Shown piece after piece: positions 28,155 to 37,912 of a stretch of 64,000 nucleotides of DNA; within the stretch, counting starts at the first letter, position 1; every line of letters starts with the position of its first letter. The notes under the pieces are model-generated. The model was not told where the DNA came from. It saw only the letters and a program-made list of their open reading frames with translations, and made no database searches. The stretch spans positions 1 through 64,000 of the forward strand of contig CAVSMM010000001.1 of NCBI GenBank assembly GCA_963729165.1, written 5' to 3'. The position numbers were made by a program, and so were the translations under genes. The DNA is from JACCZX01 sp963729165 (lineage in GTDB: Bacteria > Pseudomonadota > Gammaproteobacteria > Burkholderiales > Burkholderiaceae_F).

Positions 28155-28801
28155 GCACCGTCGAGAAAGAACAGGCTCTGCGCGAACGCATCGTCTTTCA
28201 CGGACGTTCGCTGTTCGATCGCGGGCTTGCGGCGGGCAGTAGCGGCAACATCAGTGCGCGGCTCGATGACGGCTGGCTTCTGACGCCGACCGATTCCTGC
28301 CTGGGGCAGCTCGATGCATCAAGACTGTCCAAGCTCGACTGGCAAGGACGATTGATCAGTGGGGACCCGCCTTCGAAGGAAGCATTTCTGCATCGCGCGA
28401 TGTATGAAGAGCGCACCAATGCCAACGCGATCGTTCATCTGCATTCGACGTACTCGGCTGCGGTGTCGTGCATCGATGGGCTCGACACTGCGAGCTGCTT
28501 GCCCGCGCTGACTCCGTACTTCGTCATGAAGGTCGGTCGGTTGCCGTTGATTCCGTACCACCGGCCGGGTGACCCGACACTCGCGGACGCGATACGCGGG
28601 CTTGCGCGTTCACACGCGGCATTGCTGCTGGCCAATCATGGGCCGATCGTTTCCGGAGTGTCACTCGAAGCGGCTGTGTATGCGACTGAAGAGCTCGAAG
28701 AAACCGCGAAGCTCTTTTTGTTGCTGAGAAATGTTCCGATCCGCACACTGACGGATTCTCAGATCGACGAGCTGCGGTCGGTCATGCCGCTACGCAACTA
28801 G
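28151..28801 (+). CDS. otnC: Class II aldolase, 3-oxo-tetronate 4-phosphate decarboxylase
   Basis: 216 residues from the ATG at 28151. The class II aldolase/adducin fold is shown by GLAAGSSGNISARL, the zinc-binding His pair in IVHLHSTYSAAVSC, and LLANHGPIVSG. OtnC releases CO2 from 3-oxo-tetronate 4-phosphate to give dihydroxyacetone phosphate. Its position directly behind the kinase supports this assignment over an ordinary fuculose-phosphate aldolase. Confidence 0.9.
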   Translation: MSTVEKEQALRERIVFHGRSLFDRGLAAGSSGNISARLDDGWLLTPTDSCLGQLDASRLSKLDWQGRLISGDPPSKEAFLHRAMYEERTNANAIVHLHSTYSAAVSCIDGLDTASCLPALTPYFVMKVGRLPLIPYHRPGDPTLADAIRGLARSHAALLLANHGPIVSGVSLEAAVYATEELEETAKLFLLLRNVPIRTLTDSQIDELRSVMPLRN

Positions 28802-28804
28802 GCG

Positions 28805-29593
28805 ATGCCGAAATTCGCAGCCAATCTCGGAATGCTTTTCACTGAGCTGCCATTCGAACAGCGGTTCGCTGCCGCTGCGCGCAATGGTTTCAAGGCGGTC
28901 GAGCTGCTGTTTCCGTACGACCATGCGCCGCACGACATTGCGAAGTGGCTTGCTGACAGTGGCTTGCAGAACCGTGGACTGAATTTGTGGCCCGGCGATT
29001 TCGCCGCCGGTGAGCGCGGCTTGGCTTCGCTTCCCGGCCGTGAACGCGATTTTCGCGCAGCGCTTGCACGCGCGATGGAATACGCCGAAGCAACGAAGAC
29101 GCCGAATCTGCACGCGATGTGCGGGATCGTTCCGCCCGGCGGCGATCGAGCCGCGCATCGTGCTGTCTATATAGAGAACCTTCGTTTCGCGACGCGTGAA
29201 TTGGCAAAAACCGGCCGCACGGTGCTGATCGAGCCGATCAATCCGCGCGACATACCGGGGTACTTCCTGAATACGCAGGCCGACGCGCACGCAATCGTTG
29301 CAGAGGTCGGCGAGCCCAACCTGAAAGTGCAGATGGATTTTTATCATGCGCAGATCGTCGAAGGCGACCTCGCAATGAAGTTCAAAAAGTATTTCAACAA
29401 CATCGGCCACGTACAGATCGCGGGCGTGCCGGATCGGCATGAGCCCGACGAAAGCGAAATCGATTGCGGCTACCTGATGCGGCTGCTCGATGAAACGGGT
29501 TACGAAGGATGGGTGGGCTGCGAGTACCGCCCTCGAAGAAGCACCGAAGAGGGATTGGGCTGGATGCAGCGCTTGTCCGAACACAGCCGACCG
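28805..29593 (+). CDS. otnI: Hydroxypyruvate isomerase-family 2-oxo-tetronate isomerase, no stop before the next gene
   Basis: About 263 residues of an AP-endonuclease-type TIM barrel: start MPKFAANLGMLFTELPF, VLIEPINPRDIPGYFLN, LKVQMDFYHAQIVEGD, and the C-terminal WVGCEYRPRRSTEEGLGW. OtnI converts 2-oxo-tetronate to 3-oxo-tetronate. No in-frame stop occurs before the ATG of the next dehydrogenase at 29594, so on this sequence the two are fused. A TGA in another frame overlaps that ATG (ATGA at 29594-29597), so a one-base error near the end of this gene would restore the usual arrangement. Confidence 0.88.
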
Positions 29594-30573
29594 ATGAAAA
29601 TTCTTATCACAGGTGGCGCAGGGTTTCTCGGGCAACGCCTTGCCAAGAAGTTGTTGGAACGCGGGACGCTGAAGGATGCAGACGACAAAGACGCGAGCAT
29701 CGATCAAGTCGTACTGGCCGATATCGTGCGAAGGCACGCCGATTCCCGACAAGCGCGTTCGACACATCGTTGGCGATATCGGCGATCCCAGTTTTCTGAA
29801 AAGTACGATCGATGCGAATACGGATTCGATCTTCCATCTCGCTGCGATTGTCAGCGGCCAGGCCGAGGCGGACTTCGATCTTGGGATGCGCATCAATGTC
29901 GATGCGTCAAGGCAGTTGCTCGACCTCTGCCGCGGACTTGGTCACCGTCCGAAGTTCGTTTTTGCAAGCTCGGTGGCGGTGTTTGGCGGCGAGTTGCCGG
30001 CGATCGTGCCCGATACGACCGCGCTGGCACCGCAATCTTCGTACGGCACCCAAAAAGCGGTGGTCGAGCTTTTCGTCAACGATTACACGCGCAAAGGCTT
30101 CGTCGACGGCCGCGTGTTGCGGTTGCCGACGATTAGCGTTCGGCCCGGACGCCCGAACGCCGCCGCTTCGTCATTTGCGAGCGGCATCATCCGCGAGCCG
30201 TTGAACGGCGAGCCCGCAATCTGCCCGGTCAACGCGAACACGCGCTTATGGTTGGCGTCGCCCGAGACGATCATCGAATCCCTTTTGTTTGGACATGACG
30301 TTGCAGCCGCAGCACTTGGGCGTCAGCCGAAACATCAACGTGCCGGGGCTGTCGGTCACGGTCGGTGACATGGTTTCCGCGCTCGAGCGCGTTGCCGGCG
30401 CCGACGTCGCCAACAGAATTCAATGGAAAGCGGATGCGCGCATCGAGCGCATCGTGTCGAGCTGGCCCGGTGCGCTGGACTCACGCAGAGCTTTGTCGCT
30501 TGGCTTTCCGCGCGACGAGAACTTTGACGCGTTTATTCGTCAATACATGCGAGATGAGATGAGCGCCCACTGA
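29594..30573 (+). CDS. denD: D-erythronate dehydrogenase-like NAD-dependent epimerase/dehydratase-fold enzyme, two frameshifts
   Basis: Restored length about 325 residues. It starts with the Rossmann motif MKILITGGAGFLGQRLAKKL; after a break near 29728 it continues with IFHLAAIVSGQAEADFD, the catalytic Ser/Tyr/Lys region (FASSVAVFGG, SYGTQKAVVELF) and after a second break near 30320 with VPGLSVTVGDMVSALE to the stop. Both breaks fit one-base insertions. DenD oxidises D-erythronate to 2-oxo-tetronate, the first pathway step; the enzyme could also accept a related tetronate. Confidence 0.85.
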
Positions 30574-30586
30574 TACGCGGCTGGCC

Positions 30587-31229
30587 TTATCTTCGCTTCG
30601 GAGCTTTCAGCGCAGCATCGATCAGAGCGTCGGCCACCCATCGGGTGGTCGCCTGGACTTCTCGATCGCTGCAACCCCAGATGTCCTTCAGCACTACATA
30701 AGGCTCGATTCCGAAGATCAGCGACAACGCGCACAGCAACCGCCGATACTCGCTGTGCGGCATCTTCGACTTCAAAGGCGCCGCGGTGCGGCTCAGGATC
30801 GCGACGCGATGCCCTCTTCGATACGGTTCCTCGTCGATTCGTCCCGAGCGCTCCAGCGCCCAATGCTCGAGCGATAGCTGCAGGGCAGCGCGCATGTGCG
30901 GCTCGAACTGCCTGAAGCGGGGAAACGTCTTGGTAAATAATTCCTGCAGCCGCTCGCGCCCGTCGACTTTGCGTGACTCGAAGCGTCGGACGGGACCCAG
31001 GCTTTCGCCGACAATGGCGGAAATCAGCTCGCCGCGGCTGCCGAAGTAGCGATATGCAGTGGCGCGTGACACGCCGGCCGCTGCCGCAACCTCTGCGACG
31101 GTAACAAGCCTGCCATCTTCGGCCAGTTTCATGGCTTGCTGCCAAAAGCAGCCGGTAAGTCCTACCACGCGTGCCCGCAGCCGGGCCCGGCGGCGGATCC
31201 GTAGCCCGGACGGGGGACTTGATCGGCAT
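30587..31229 (-). CDS. TetR-family regulator of the FAH/amidohydrolase cluster, frameshifted
   Basis: The clear part reads AMKLAEDGRLVTVAEVAAAAGVSRATAYRYFGSRGELI, a standard TetR helix-turn-helix, followed by helical ligand-binding sequence (193 residues from an internal start at 31168). The normal N-terminal helix TYRLLLAA lies in another frame that begins at the ATG at 31229; one extra base near 31133 separates them. Restored length about 213 residues. It is divergent from the FAH gene with a palindrome between, so it probably represses that cluster. Inducer unknown. Confidence 0.82.
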
Positions 31230-31278
31230 TGCTCCTACTGGACGGTGGCGAACCGACTCGGTATCGTAGCCCGGCCGA

Positions 31279-31294
31279 TGAGACATGTGTCTCA
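31279..31294. promoter_or_regulatory. TetR-type operator palindrome
   Basis: A perfect 16-base inverted repeat, TGAGACA and TGTCTCA around TG, sits between the divergent tetR and FAH genes and is followed by a T-rich stretch. Position, size and symmetry fit a TetR dimer site controlling both promoters. The remaining intergenic bases (31230-31346) hold the FAH ribosome-binding site GAAGGAGA. Confidence 0.75.
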
Positions 31295-31346
31295 ATTTTT
31301 TCGGTAACCCACCGCAACAGATCCCCTAAGGGACAGCGAAGGAGAC

Positions 31347-32250
31347 ATGCGCATTGCCACCTATCGTTGGGGCGGCCGTCGTCACGTCGGCGTGTTGTCG
31401 AATGACGCGCGCGAGATCGCTCCGATCGACCTGAGAGAACGCCAGGAGCAAGTTCAGTCGCGTGGCGCGCAGGCTTTGCTTGAGCATTTGGCTGAGGGAA
31501 AGGATTTTCCAGGCGTCAACGGAACACGGCTGCCGCTCTCCGCGGTGACGCTGGAAGCGCCGCTGCCGCGTCCGCGACGCAATCTCTGGTGCGTCGGCCG
31601 CAACTACCGCGCGCATGCGAAGGAGCTGCAGACAACGGTGTTCAAAGGCAGCGAGGCCAAGATCGATCAATGGCCGATAGTGTTTACCAAGGTCCCCGAG
31701 TCTGTTGTTGCACACGGTGATGCGATCCGCCTGCCGGGCAAAGCCGCCTCAGAGCAAATCGATTACGAAGCCGAGCTGGCAGTGGTGATCGGCCGCAAGG
31801 GCACGAACATTCCGGCCAGCCGCGCAATGGACTACGTGTGGGGCTACACGATCGTCAATGACGTCACCGCGCGCGACGTGCAGATGCGGCATGTGCAATG
31901 GGATATGGGCAAGTCGTTCGACACGTTCTGTCCGATGGGGCCGTGGCTGGTCGACAAGACCGAGCTCGACGGTCAAAACACGCGCGTGCGGCTGTGGGTC
32001 AACGGTGAGCTGCGGCAGGACGCGAGCACTGTTGATCTGATCTTCAACATTCCGACGCTGATCGAAACGATTTCGCGTGGCATCACGCTGTATCCAGGTG
32101 ACGTCATCGCGACCGGCACGCCAGCCGGCGTCGGCATGGGCATGCAATCCGCAGACGTGGCTGAAGGCGGGAGACACCGTGCGCATCGAGATCGACGGCA
32201 TCGGCGTGCTCGAGAATCCTGTGTCAGCTCATAAGCGTGGCGCACTGACG
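31347..32250 (+). CDS. Fumarylacetoacetate hydrolase (FAH)-family enzyme, frameshifted
   Basis: The N-terminal lead is followed by the FAH core: LWCVGRNYRAHAKEL, the metal ligands in DYEAELAVVIGRKG and YTIVNDVTARDVQ, and LYPGDVIATGTPAGVGMG. One extra base near 32146 puts the end (NPQTWLKAGDTVRIEIDG, GVLENPVSAHKR) in the next frame; read uncorrected it stops at 32234 in nonsense. In the restored frame there is no stop before the next gene's ATG at 32251, so the real end is uncertain. FAH enzymes cleave or hydrate acylpyruvates and 2-oxo acids. Confidence 0.87.
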
Positions 32251-33066
32251 ATGACACTGCACTGGATCGACAAGATGGCCGTCGAAGTCGACGGCGAAGG
32301 TGACCCGGTCGTGATGGTGCACGGCCTCGGCGGAACAACGAACACGTGGACGCCGCTGCTTCCTGCGCTGACGAACGCCAAACGCATTCGCATCGAGCTT
32401 CCCGGTTCCGGCCGCTCGCATCGCGCGCACGCGTTGCAGGACAACACTCCGAACAAGGGTCAACTGTCGATCGACGTATTGGTCGACGCCGTGTTGCGCG
32501 TGTGCGCGCAGCTCGGAGTGTCGCGCGCGCACTTTGCCGGTCACTCGCTCGGAACGATCGTGTGCCAGCATCTTGCGGTGCGTGCCCCCGAGCGCGTGCG
32601 CAGTCTCGCGCTGTTCGGTGCACTGCCTGCGCCGCCTGAACCGGCTCGCCAGGGATTGAAGACGCGCGCTGCGAAGGCGCGCGACGAAGGCATGTTCGGT
32701 ATCGCCGATGCAATCGTGCAAGCCGCGCTTTCGAGCTCGACGCGCGAGCAGTTGCCGGTCGTCGTTGCATTCGTGCGCGAGTCGCTGCTCGCGCAAGATC
32801 CCGAAGGCTATGCGCGGTCGTGCGAAGCACTCGCCGCAGCGCAGCCCGCGGCGGTAGAAGACATCGGTGTGCCCGCGCTGCTGGTTGCCGGCGACGAAGA
32901 CGCCGTCGCACCGGTGCAGGTCGCGCGCGATCTCGCCAGGCGCATCGGAGATGCGCAAGTGGAAGTCTTGTCGCGCTGCGGTCACTGGATGACCGCGGAG
33001 CGTGCCACCGATTGTCAGTCGCATCTACGCAGATTTCTCGAGCGTTCGTTGGCGACGAAAACATAG
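32251..33066 (+). CDS. Alpha/beta hydrolase (enol-lactonase/esterase type)
   Basis: 271 residues. The fold is shown by PVVMVHGLGGTTNTWTPLLP (oxyanion HG motif), the nucleophile elbow FAGHSLGTIVCQH, the Asp strand VPALLVAGDEDAVAP and the C-terminal His in VLSRCGHWMTAERA. It resembles 3-oxoadipate enol-lactonase and related C-C or ester hydrolases. No signal peptide. Next to an FAH enzyme and two amidohydrolases it presumably opens a lactone, ester or C-C bond of the same unknown substrate. Confidence 0.9.
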   Translation: MTLHWIDKMAVEVDGEGDPVVMVHGLGGTTNTWTPLLPALTNAKRIRIELPGSGRSHRAHALQDNTPNKGQLSIDVLVDAVLRVCAQLGVSRAHFAGHSLGTIVCQHLAVRAPERVRSLALFGALPAPPEPARQGLKTRAAKARDEGMFGIADAIVQAALSSSTREQLPVVVAFVRESLLAQDPEGYARSCEALAAAQPAAVEDIGVPALLVAGDEDAVAPVQVARDLARRIGDAQVEVLSRCGHWMTAERATDCQSHLRRFLERSLATKT

Positions 33067-33075
33067 GAGAAGGAT

Positions 33076-34408
33076 ATGGCCAACACGTTATGGACCAACG
33101 TGCGCATTTTCGATGGCAGCGGCGACCAGCCATTTGCCGGCGAGGTGCTGGTGCAGGGCAATCGGATCGCACGTGTCACACGAACGTCGGGCAGCGTTCG
33201 TTCGTTGCCGTCGTCTGTCCGCATCGGGCGCGACTGTGATCGACGGCGCCGGCAGCACGCTGATGCCGGGCATGGTCGAGGCGCACACGCACTTTTCGTG
33301 GAACGATCAGCCGTCGCTCGATTCGATCCAGCGCATGCCACCCGAGGAACACATTCTCTGGTGCGCGCACGTCGCCGAGCGCTATCTGTCGATGGGATGG
33401 ACCTCGTGCGTCGGCGCCGCCACCGCCAAGCCGAGGCTCGACGTTGTGATTCGCAACGCGATCAATGCCGGCGAAATTCCAGGCCCGCGTTACATCGCAG
33501 CGAGCCAGGAACTGACCGTGCAAGGCGGCCTCGGAGACAACACGCTGCCCCATCTGCCGCAGGAAGAGTTCAACTTCGGTGCCGTCGTCAGCGGCCCCGA
33601 AGAGGTACGACGCTGCGTGCGCAAGTTCGTCAAGTACGGCGTCGATCAGATCAAGATCAATCTGTCGGGCGAATACATCGCGGGCCTGCCCGCCGAGTAC
33701 ACGCCATTTTCGGAGGAAGAAATTGCGATGTGCGTGACCGAAGCCAAGCGCTTCGGCAAGCGCGTCGCCGCTCACGCGCGCTCATCTGAATCGGTCAAGC
33801 AATGTATCCGGCACGGCATCGAAGTGATCTATCACGCGAGCTTTGCCGACGAAGAAGCGCTCGACATGCTCGAAGCGAACAAACACAAGCACTTCGTCGC
33901 GCCCGGACTTGCGTGGCTGATCAACACTTCGCATCACGCGTCCGAATGGGGGTTGACGCCGGAAGTGACGAAGAAGATGGGTTACCACCGCGAGCTCGAG
34001 GTGGCGGTCGAGACGCTGAAGAAGATGCTGAAGCGCGGCATCCGCATCCTGCCCGGCGGCGACTACGGGTTTGCGTGGACGCCGCACGGCACCAACGCGA
34101 AGGACCTCGAGTACTTCATCAAGTACCTCGGCATGTCATCGATGGAAGCGATGCTGTCGGCGACCGCATGGGGCGCGCCGATCATGAAGCTCGACGGCAA
34201 CGCCGGCGCTGGGCAGATTGGGAAAGTCATGGACGGCGCGTTGGCGGATCTGCTGCTGATCGACGGCGACCCGCTCGCGGACATTCGCATCCTGCAGGAC
34301 AAGCAACGCATTCTGGCGGTGATGAAGAACGGAGAGTTTTATCGCGCACCAGCGCCGCGCGATGTGCGCAGCTCAGCTCCCACACGCTGGCAAGCCGTCG
34401 CCGCCTAG
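33076..34408 (+). CDS. Metal-dependent amidohydrolase A, frameshifted
   Basis: Preceded by AGGAGAAGG. The start MANTLWTNVRIFDGSGDQPFAGEVLV is in one frame and the rest in the next: TVIDGAGSTLMPGMVEAHTHFSW with the metal-binding HxH, later VAAHARSSESVKQ and the C-terminal GALADLLLIDGDPLADIRIL. One extra base near 33190-33215 causes the break. Restored length about 443 residues matches the neighbour at 34418-35752 closely over the whole length. The group (imidazolonepropionase/prolidase-like) hydrolyses cyclic amides, imides or peptides; substrate unknown. Confidence 0.88.
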
Positions 34409-34417
34409 GAGACATCA

Positions 34418-35752
34418 ATGACCGACTCCGAAGTTCTATTTACCAACGTGAAGATCATCGACGGTAGCGGTGCCGCGCCGTACAACGGTGAAGTGCTGGT
34501 GCGCGGCAAGCGGATCAGCCGCGTCGCACGCAGCGCCCGTTCGTTCGCGGCCAATGGCGGCACCGTGATCGATGGTGCGGGTGCGACGCTGATGCCCGGG
34601 ATGGTCGAGGCACATACGCACTTCGCGTGGAACAACGCGTCCGGGCTTGCCGACATTCAGAAGATGCCGGTCGAGGAGCACACGCTGTGGACGGCGCGCG
34701 TCGCCAAGGTGTATCTCGATCAAGGCTGGACATCCTGCGTCGGCGCAGCAACCGCAAAACCGCGGCTCGATGTCGTCGTGCGCAACGCAATCAACTCGGG
34801 ATTGATTCCGGGTCCGCGTTATCTGGCAGCAAGCCAGGAGATCACCGTCCCCGGTGGGCTCGGTGACGAAACACTGCCGCATCTGCCCTTCCCCGAATTC
34901 AGCTTCGCGGTCAACGTCAGTGGGCCGGAAGACATGCGACGCGCGTGCCGGATGTTTCTGCAGTACGGCGTCGACTCGATCAAGCTGAATTTGTCGGGCG
35001 ACAACCTGGTGCCGCACGCAAACGCGAAGACGACGTGGATGACCGATGCGGAAGTGAAGGTTGCCGTCGAAGAAGCGACGACGCGCGGCAAGCGCGTCGC
35101 TGTCCATGCGCGCAGTGCCGACTCGGTCAAGCAGGCGGTACGACTCGGCTGCGAAGTGATCTATCACGCAAGCTACACCGACAACGAAGCACTCGATCTG
35201 CTCGAGGCCAACAAGCACAAGATCTTCGTCGCGCCCGGACTGTCGGTGATCTTCAAGCTGCTGCAGGAAGGAACGCCGTACGGAATCACTCCCGCGAAAG
35301 CGCGCGAGATGGGCTACGAAGACGAACTCGCGGCCGCAATCGAATCGATGAAAGCGATGCACAAGCGCGGCATTCGCGTGCTGCCCGGCGGTGATTACGG
35401 ATTCGCATGGGCGCCGCACGGCACGAACGCCACCGATCTGCAGTACTTCGTCAGGCACTGCGGCATGACGCCGATGGACGCATTGGTGTCGGCAACGCGC
35501 TACGGCGGGCAGATCATGTTGATGGGCAACGAGCTCGGCGAAGTGAAGGAAGGCTATCTGGCCGATCTGCTGCTGGTCGACGGCGATCCGCTGGCCGATC
35601 TTTCGATCCTGCTCGACAAGACGCGTTTGCTGGCGATCATGAAAGACGGCGTGTTCCACAAAGCGCCCGATATGGCCAACAACTTCGCCGGCAGCAGGCG
35701 CAGCTTGCGCCCACCGTACGTTCCGGCTGCGGCTTCTTCAGCAATGAATTGA
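34418..35752 (+). CDS. Metal-dependent amidohydrolase B (tandem paralogue)
   Basis: 444 residues, AGGAG upstream. Metal ligands: HTH in GMVEAHTHFAWNN, Lys/His region RVAVHARSADSVKQ, EVIYHASYTDNEALD, and the Asp segment LPGGDYGFAWAPHGTN. The end GYLADLLLVDGDPLADLSILL is the usual amidohydrolase C-terminal strand pair. It resembles amidohydrolase A along its whole length, so the two arose by duplication and may form a heteromer or act on successive or stereoisomeric substrates. The stop overlaps the permease start (TGATG). Confidence 0.93.
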   Translation: MTDSEVLFTNVKIIDGSGAAPYNGEVLVRGKRISRVARSARSFAANGGTVIDGAGATLMPGMVEAHTHFAWNNASGLADIQKMPVEEHTLWTARVAKVYLDQGWTSCVGAATAKPRLDVVVRNAINSGLIPGPRYLAASQEITVPGGLGDETLPHLPFPEFSFAVNVSGPEDMRRACRMFLQYGVDSIKLNLSGDNLVPHANAKTTWMTDAEVKVAVEEATTRGKRVAVHARSADSVKQAVRLGCEVIYHASYTDNEALDLLEANKHKIFVAPGLSVIFKLLQEGTPYGITPAKAREMGYEDELAAAIESMKAMHKRGIRVLPGGDYGFAWAPHGTNATDLQYFVRHCGMTPMDALVSATRYGGQIMLMGNELGEVKEGYLADLLLVDGDPLADLSILLDKTRLLAIMKDGVFHKAPDMANNFAGSRRSLRPPYVPAAASSAMN

Positions 35753-36696
35753 TGCGGACGTCGCACATCGTCGGCTGGAGCGCGCTCGCGCTCGTGCTTC
35801 TGGGCCTTTCGATCTGGGGTCTGGTCGACAACACGCGATTGTTCCTGGTGACGGTGCTCAACGGTCTGACGCTGGCATCGCTTTACTTCATTGTCGCCAG
35901 CGGCTTCACGTTGGTATTTGGATTGATGCGCAACGTGAACCTTGCGCACGGCTCGCTGTATCTGCTGGGTGGCTACGTCGGCTTCATCGTCGCCGAAAAG
36001 ACCGGCTGGTGGGTGCTGGCTCTGGCTGCGGGATTCTTTACCGCTGCGATCGTCGGCCTGCTGATTCAGACGGTGATCCTGCGTCACATGCAAGGCCAGG
36101 ACTTGCGGCAGACGATGGTGACGATCGGCCTGGCGATCCTGATTGCCGACCTGTTGCTGTGGGTGTTCACCGCCGAAGTGCATCAGATGGAAGCACCCGC
36201 ATGGTTAAAGGGTCCGATCCGCGGCATTCCGATCATCAACGCTTATTCCGCCTACCGAATGAGCTTGCTGGTGCTCGGCGTCGCGATCGGCGTTGCGCTG
36301 TGGCTGTTTCTAAACCGCACGCGCGTGGGCATGATGATTCGCGCCGGCGTCGATGACCGCGCGATGCTTGCGGCGTCGGGCGTCAACGTGAATCTGGTGT
36401 TCGCGATCACGTTTGCGATCGGTGCGGGCCTGGCCGGGCTCGGAGGCGTGATCGGCGCGGTCGAGCTTTCGATGGTGCCCGGCGAAGACACGCGCTTCTT
36501 GCTCGCATCGCTGATCGTCGTCATCGTCGGCGGCATGGGCAGCGTGGTCGGTGCTGCGATCGGCGCGGTAATGCTCGGCCTTGCCGAAACATTTGGGCTT
36601 GCGTACGCGCCGACGTACAGCGTCGTGTTTACCTTCGTGATTCTGGTGATCGTGCTCGCATTTCGCCCACGTGGCTTGATGGGACGGCCCGCATGA
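35752..36696 (+). CDS. Branched-chain-type ABC importer permease (LivH family)
   Basis: 314 residues from the ATG that overlaps the amidohydrolase stop. The LivH marks are TLASLYFIVASGFTLVFGLMRNVNLAHG near the start, about eight membrane spans, and the conserved cytoplasmic loop GMMIRAGVDDRAMLAASGVN. With the LivM-, LivK-, LivG- and LivF-type genes downstream it makes a complete hydrophobic amino-acid-class importer, here probably for the amide or acid degraded by the cluster. Confidence 0.92.
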   Translation: MRTSHIVGWSALALVLLGLSIWGLVDNTRLFLVTVLNGLTLASLYFIVASGFTLVFGLMRNVNLAHGSLYLLGGYVGFIVAEKTGWWVLALAAGFFTAAIVGLLIQTVILRHMQGQDLRQTMVTIGLAILIADLLLWVFTAEVHQMEAPAWLKGPIRGIPIINAYSAYRMSLLVLGVAIGVALWLFLNRTRVGMMIRAGVDDRAMLAASGVNVNLVFAITFAIGAGLAGLGGVIGAVELSMVPGEDTRFLLASLIVVIVGGMGSVVGAAIGAVMLGLAETFGLAYAPTYSVVFTFVILVIVLAFRPRGLMGRPA

Positions 36697-36727
36697 AGCG
36701 CGCGGGCAAAACAACGGGACAAGCCGA

Positions 36728-37900
36728 ATGAGCGCTGCGAAGTGGCGGCGTGCGATGGCAGCGGGTGCAGCGGCTCCCGCGGCGGCGGTGCCAGCACATC
36801 TGCAGCTCGTTGCGACTCACGCGCAAGAGTCGAAGGCAGCAGCGGACCGGCCGCTTGTTCTGCAGCAATGGATTCGCAACCTGTCGCCATGGCAACTTGC
36901 GGTTCTCGCTGTGCTGATCGTTTTTCCATTCGTCGTATCGCCGTTCATCACTTTCCAGATCGGCGCACAGACGCTGGCGCTCGGGCTAATCGCGTTGTCG
37001 CTGACCTTTCTCGGTGGCTACGGCGGAATGGTGTCGCTGGCGCAGATGACGGTCGCCGGCATTGCCGGCTATTCCGTCGCGATCCTCGGTTCGAGCAGCG
37101 CGGCGGAAATCAGTCTGAACTGGCCGTGGTGGCTGGTCGTGCCGACTGCGGTGCTGATTGCCACTGCATGCGCCGCAGGCATCGCGTGGCTATCGGTGCG
37201 CACCGAAGGCATTTACACGATCATGATCACTCTCGCGATCGGTGTGGCCTTCTTTTATCTCGTGCTGCAGAACTACAGCCTGTTCAACGGCTGGCAGGGG
37301 CTGCAAAAAGTTCATCCTCCAATCTTGTTTGGCATCAACCTGCGCGACCCGATGCCGTTCTACTTTCTGACACTGCTCTGCGCGCTGGCTAGCTACGCCT
37401 TCATTTCTTACATCGTGCGCTCGCCGTTCGGCATCGCACTGCAGGGCATTCGCGAGAACCCGCGCCGGATGGAGTCGCTCGGCTTCAATGTCGTTGCGCA
37501 TCGAGTGGCGGCATACGTCGTTGCTGGCTTTATTGCAGCGATCGGTGGCGTGCTGTTCGTCTGGTACAACGGATTGATCACGCCAGGTTCGGTCGGAACG
37601 TCATGGCTGATCAACATTCTGGTGATTGCCGTGCTCGGCGGCATGCGCCATCCGATCGGACCGTTTCTCGGCGCGCTGATCTTCGTGCTTCTGCAGACGT
37701 TTGCGATCGACGTCATCGACCGCGAGCGATTCAATCTTGTGATCGGCGGGGTCTTCCTCGCGATCGTTCTGTTTTCACCTGACGGGCTGCTCGGCCTGTG
37801 GTCGTACGTGCGTGCGCGCTTTGCGCAATCGCGTGCGGGCGCAGGTCATGTCAGTTCCGTTTCTACCGACCGCGGCCGGCGAGCCGTCATTAGCACTTAG
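36728..37900 (+). CDS. Branched-chain-type ABC importer permease (LivM family)
   Basis: 390 residues. An unusual alanine-rich, hydrophilic N-terminal extension of about 50 residues precedes the first span (QLAVLAVLIVFPFVVSPF). LivM features: ALSLTFLGGYGGMVSLAQMT, TEGIYTIMITLAIG, and the loop ALQGIRENPRRMESLGFNV. The C-terminal tail is basic. Pairs with the LivH-type permease. The extension could also be a start-site artefact; a shorter start near residue 50 lacks an obvious ATG. Confidence 0.92.
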   Translation: MSAAKWRRAMAAGAAAPAAAVPAHLQLVATHAQESKAAADRPLVLQQWIRNLSPWQLAVLAVLIVFPFVVSPFITFQIGAQTLALGLIALSLTFLGGYGGMVSLAQMTVAGIAGYSVAILGSSSAAEISLNWPWWLVVPTAVLIATACAAGIAWLSVRTEGIYTIMITLAIGVAFFYLVLQNYSLFNGWQGLQKVHPPILFGINLRDPMPFYFLTLLCALASYAFISYIVRSPFGIALQGIRENPRRMESLGFNVVAHRVAAYVVAGFIAAIGGVLFVWYNGLITPGSVGTSWLINILVIAVLGGMRHPIGPFLGALIFVLLQTFAIDVIDRERFNLVIGGVFLAIVLFSPDGLLGLWSYVRARFAQSRAGAGHVSSVSTDRGRRAVIST

Positions 37901-37912
37901 AAGGAGACAGTA

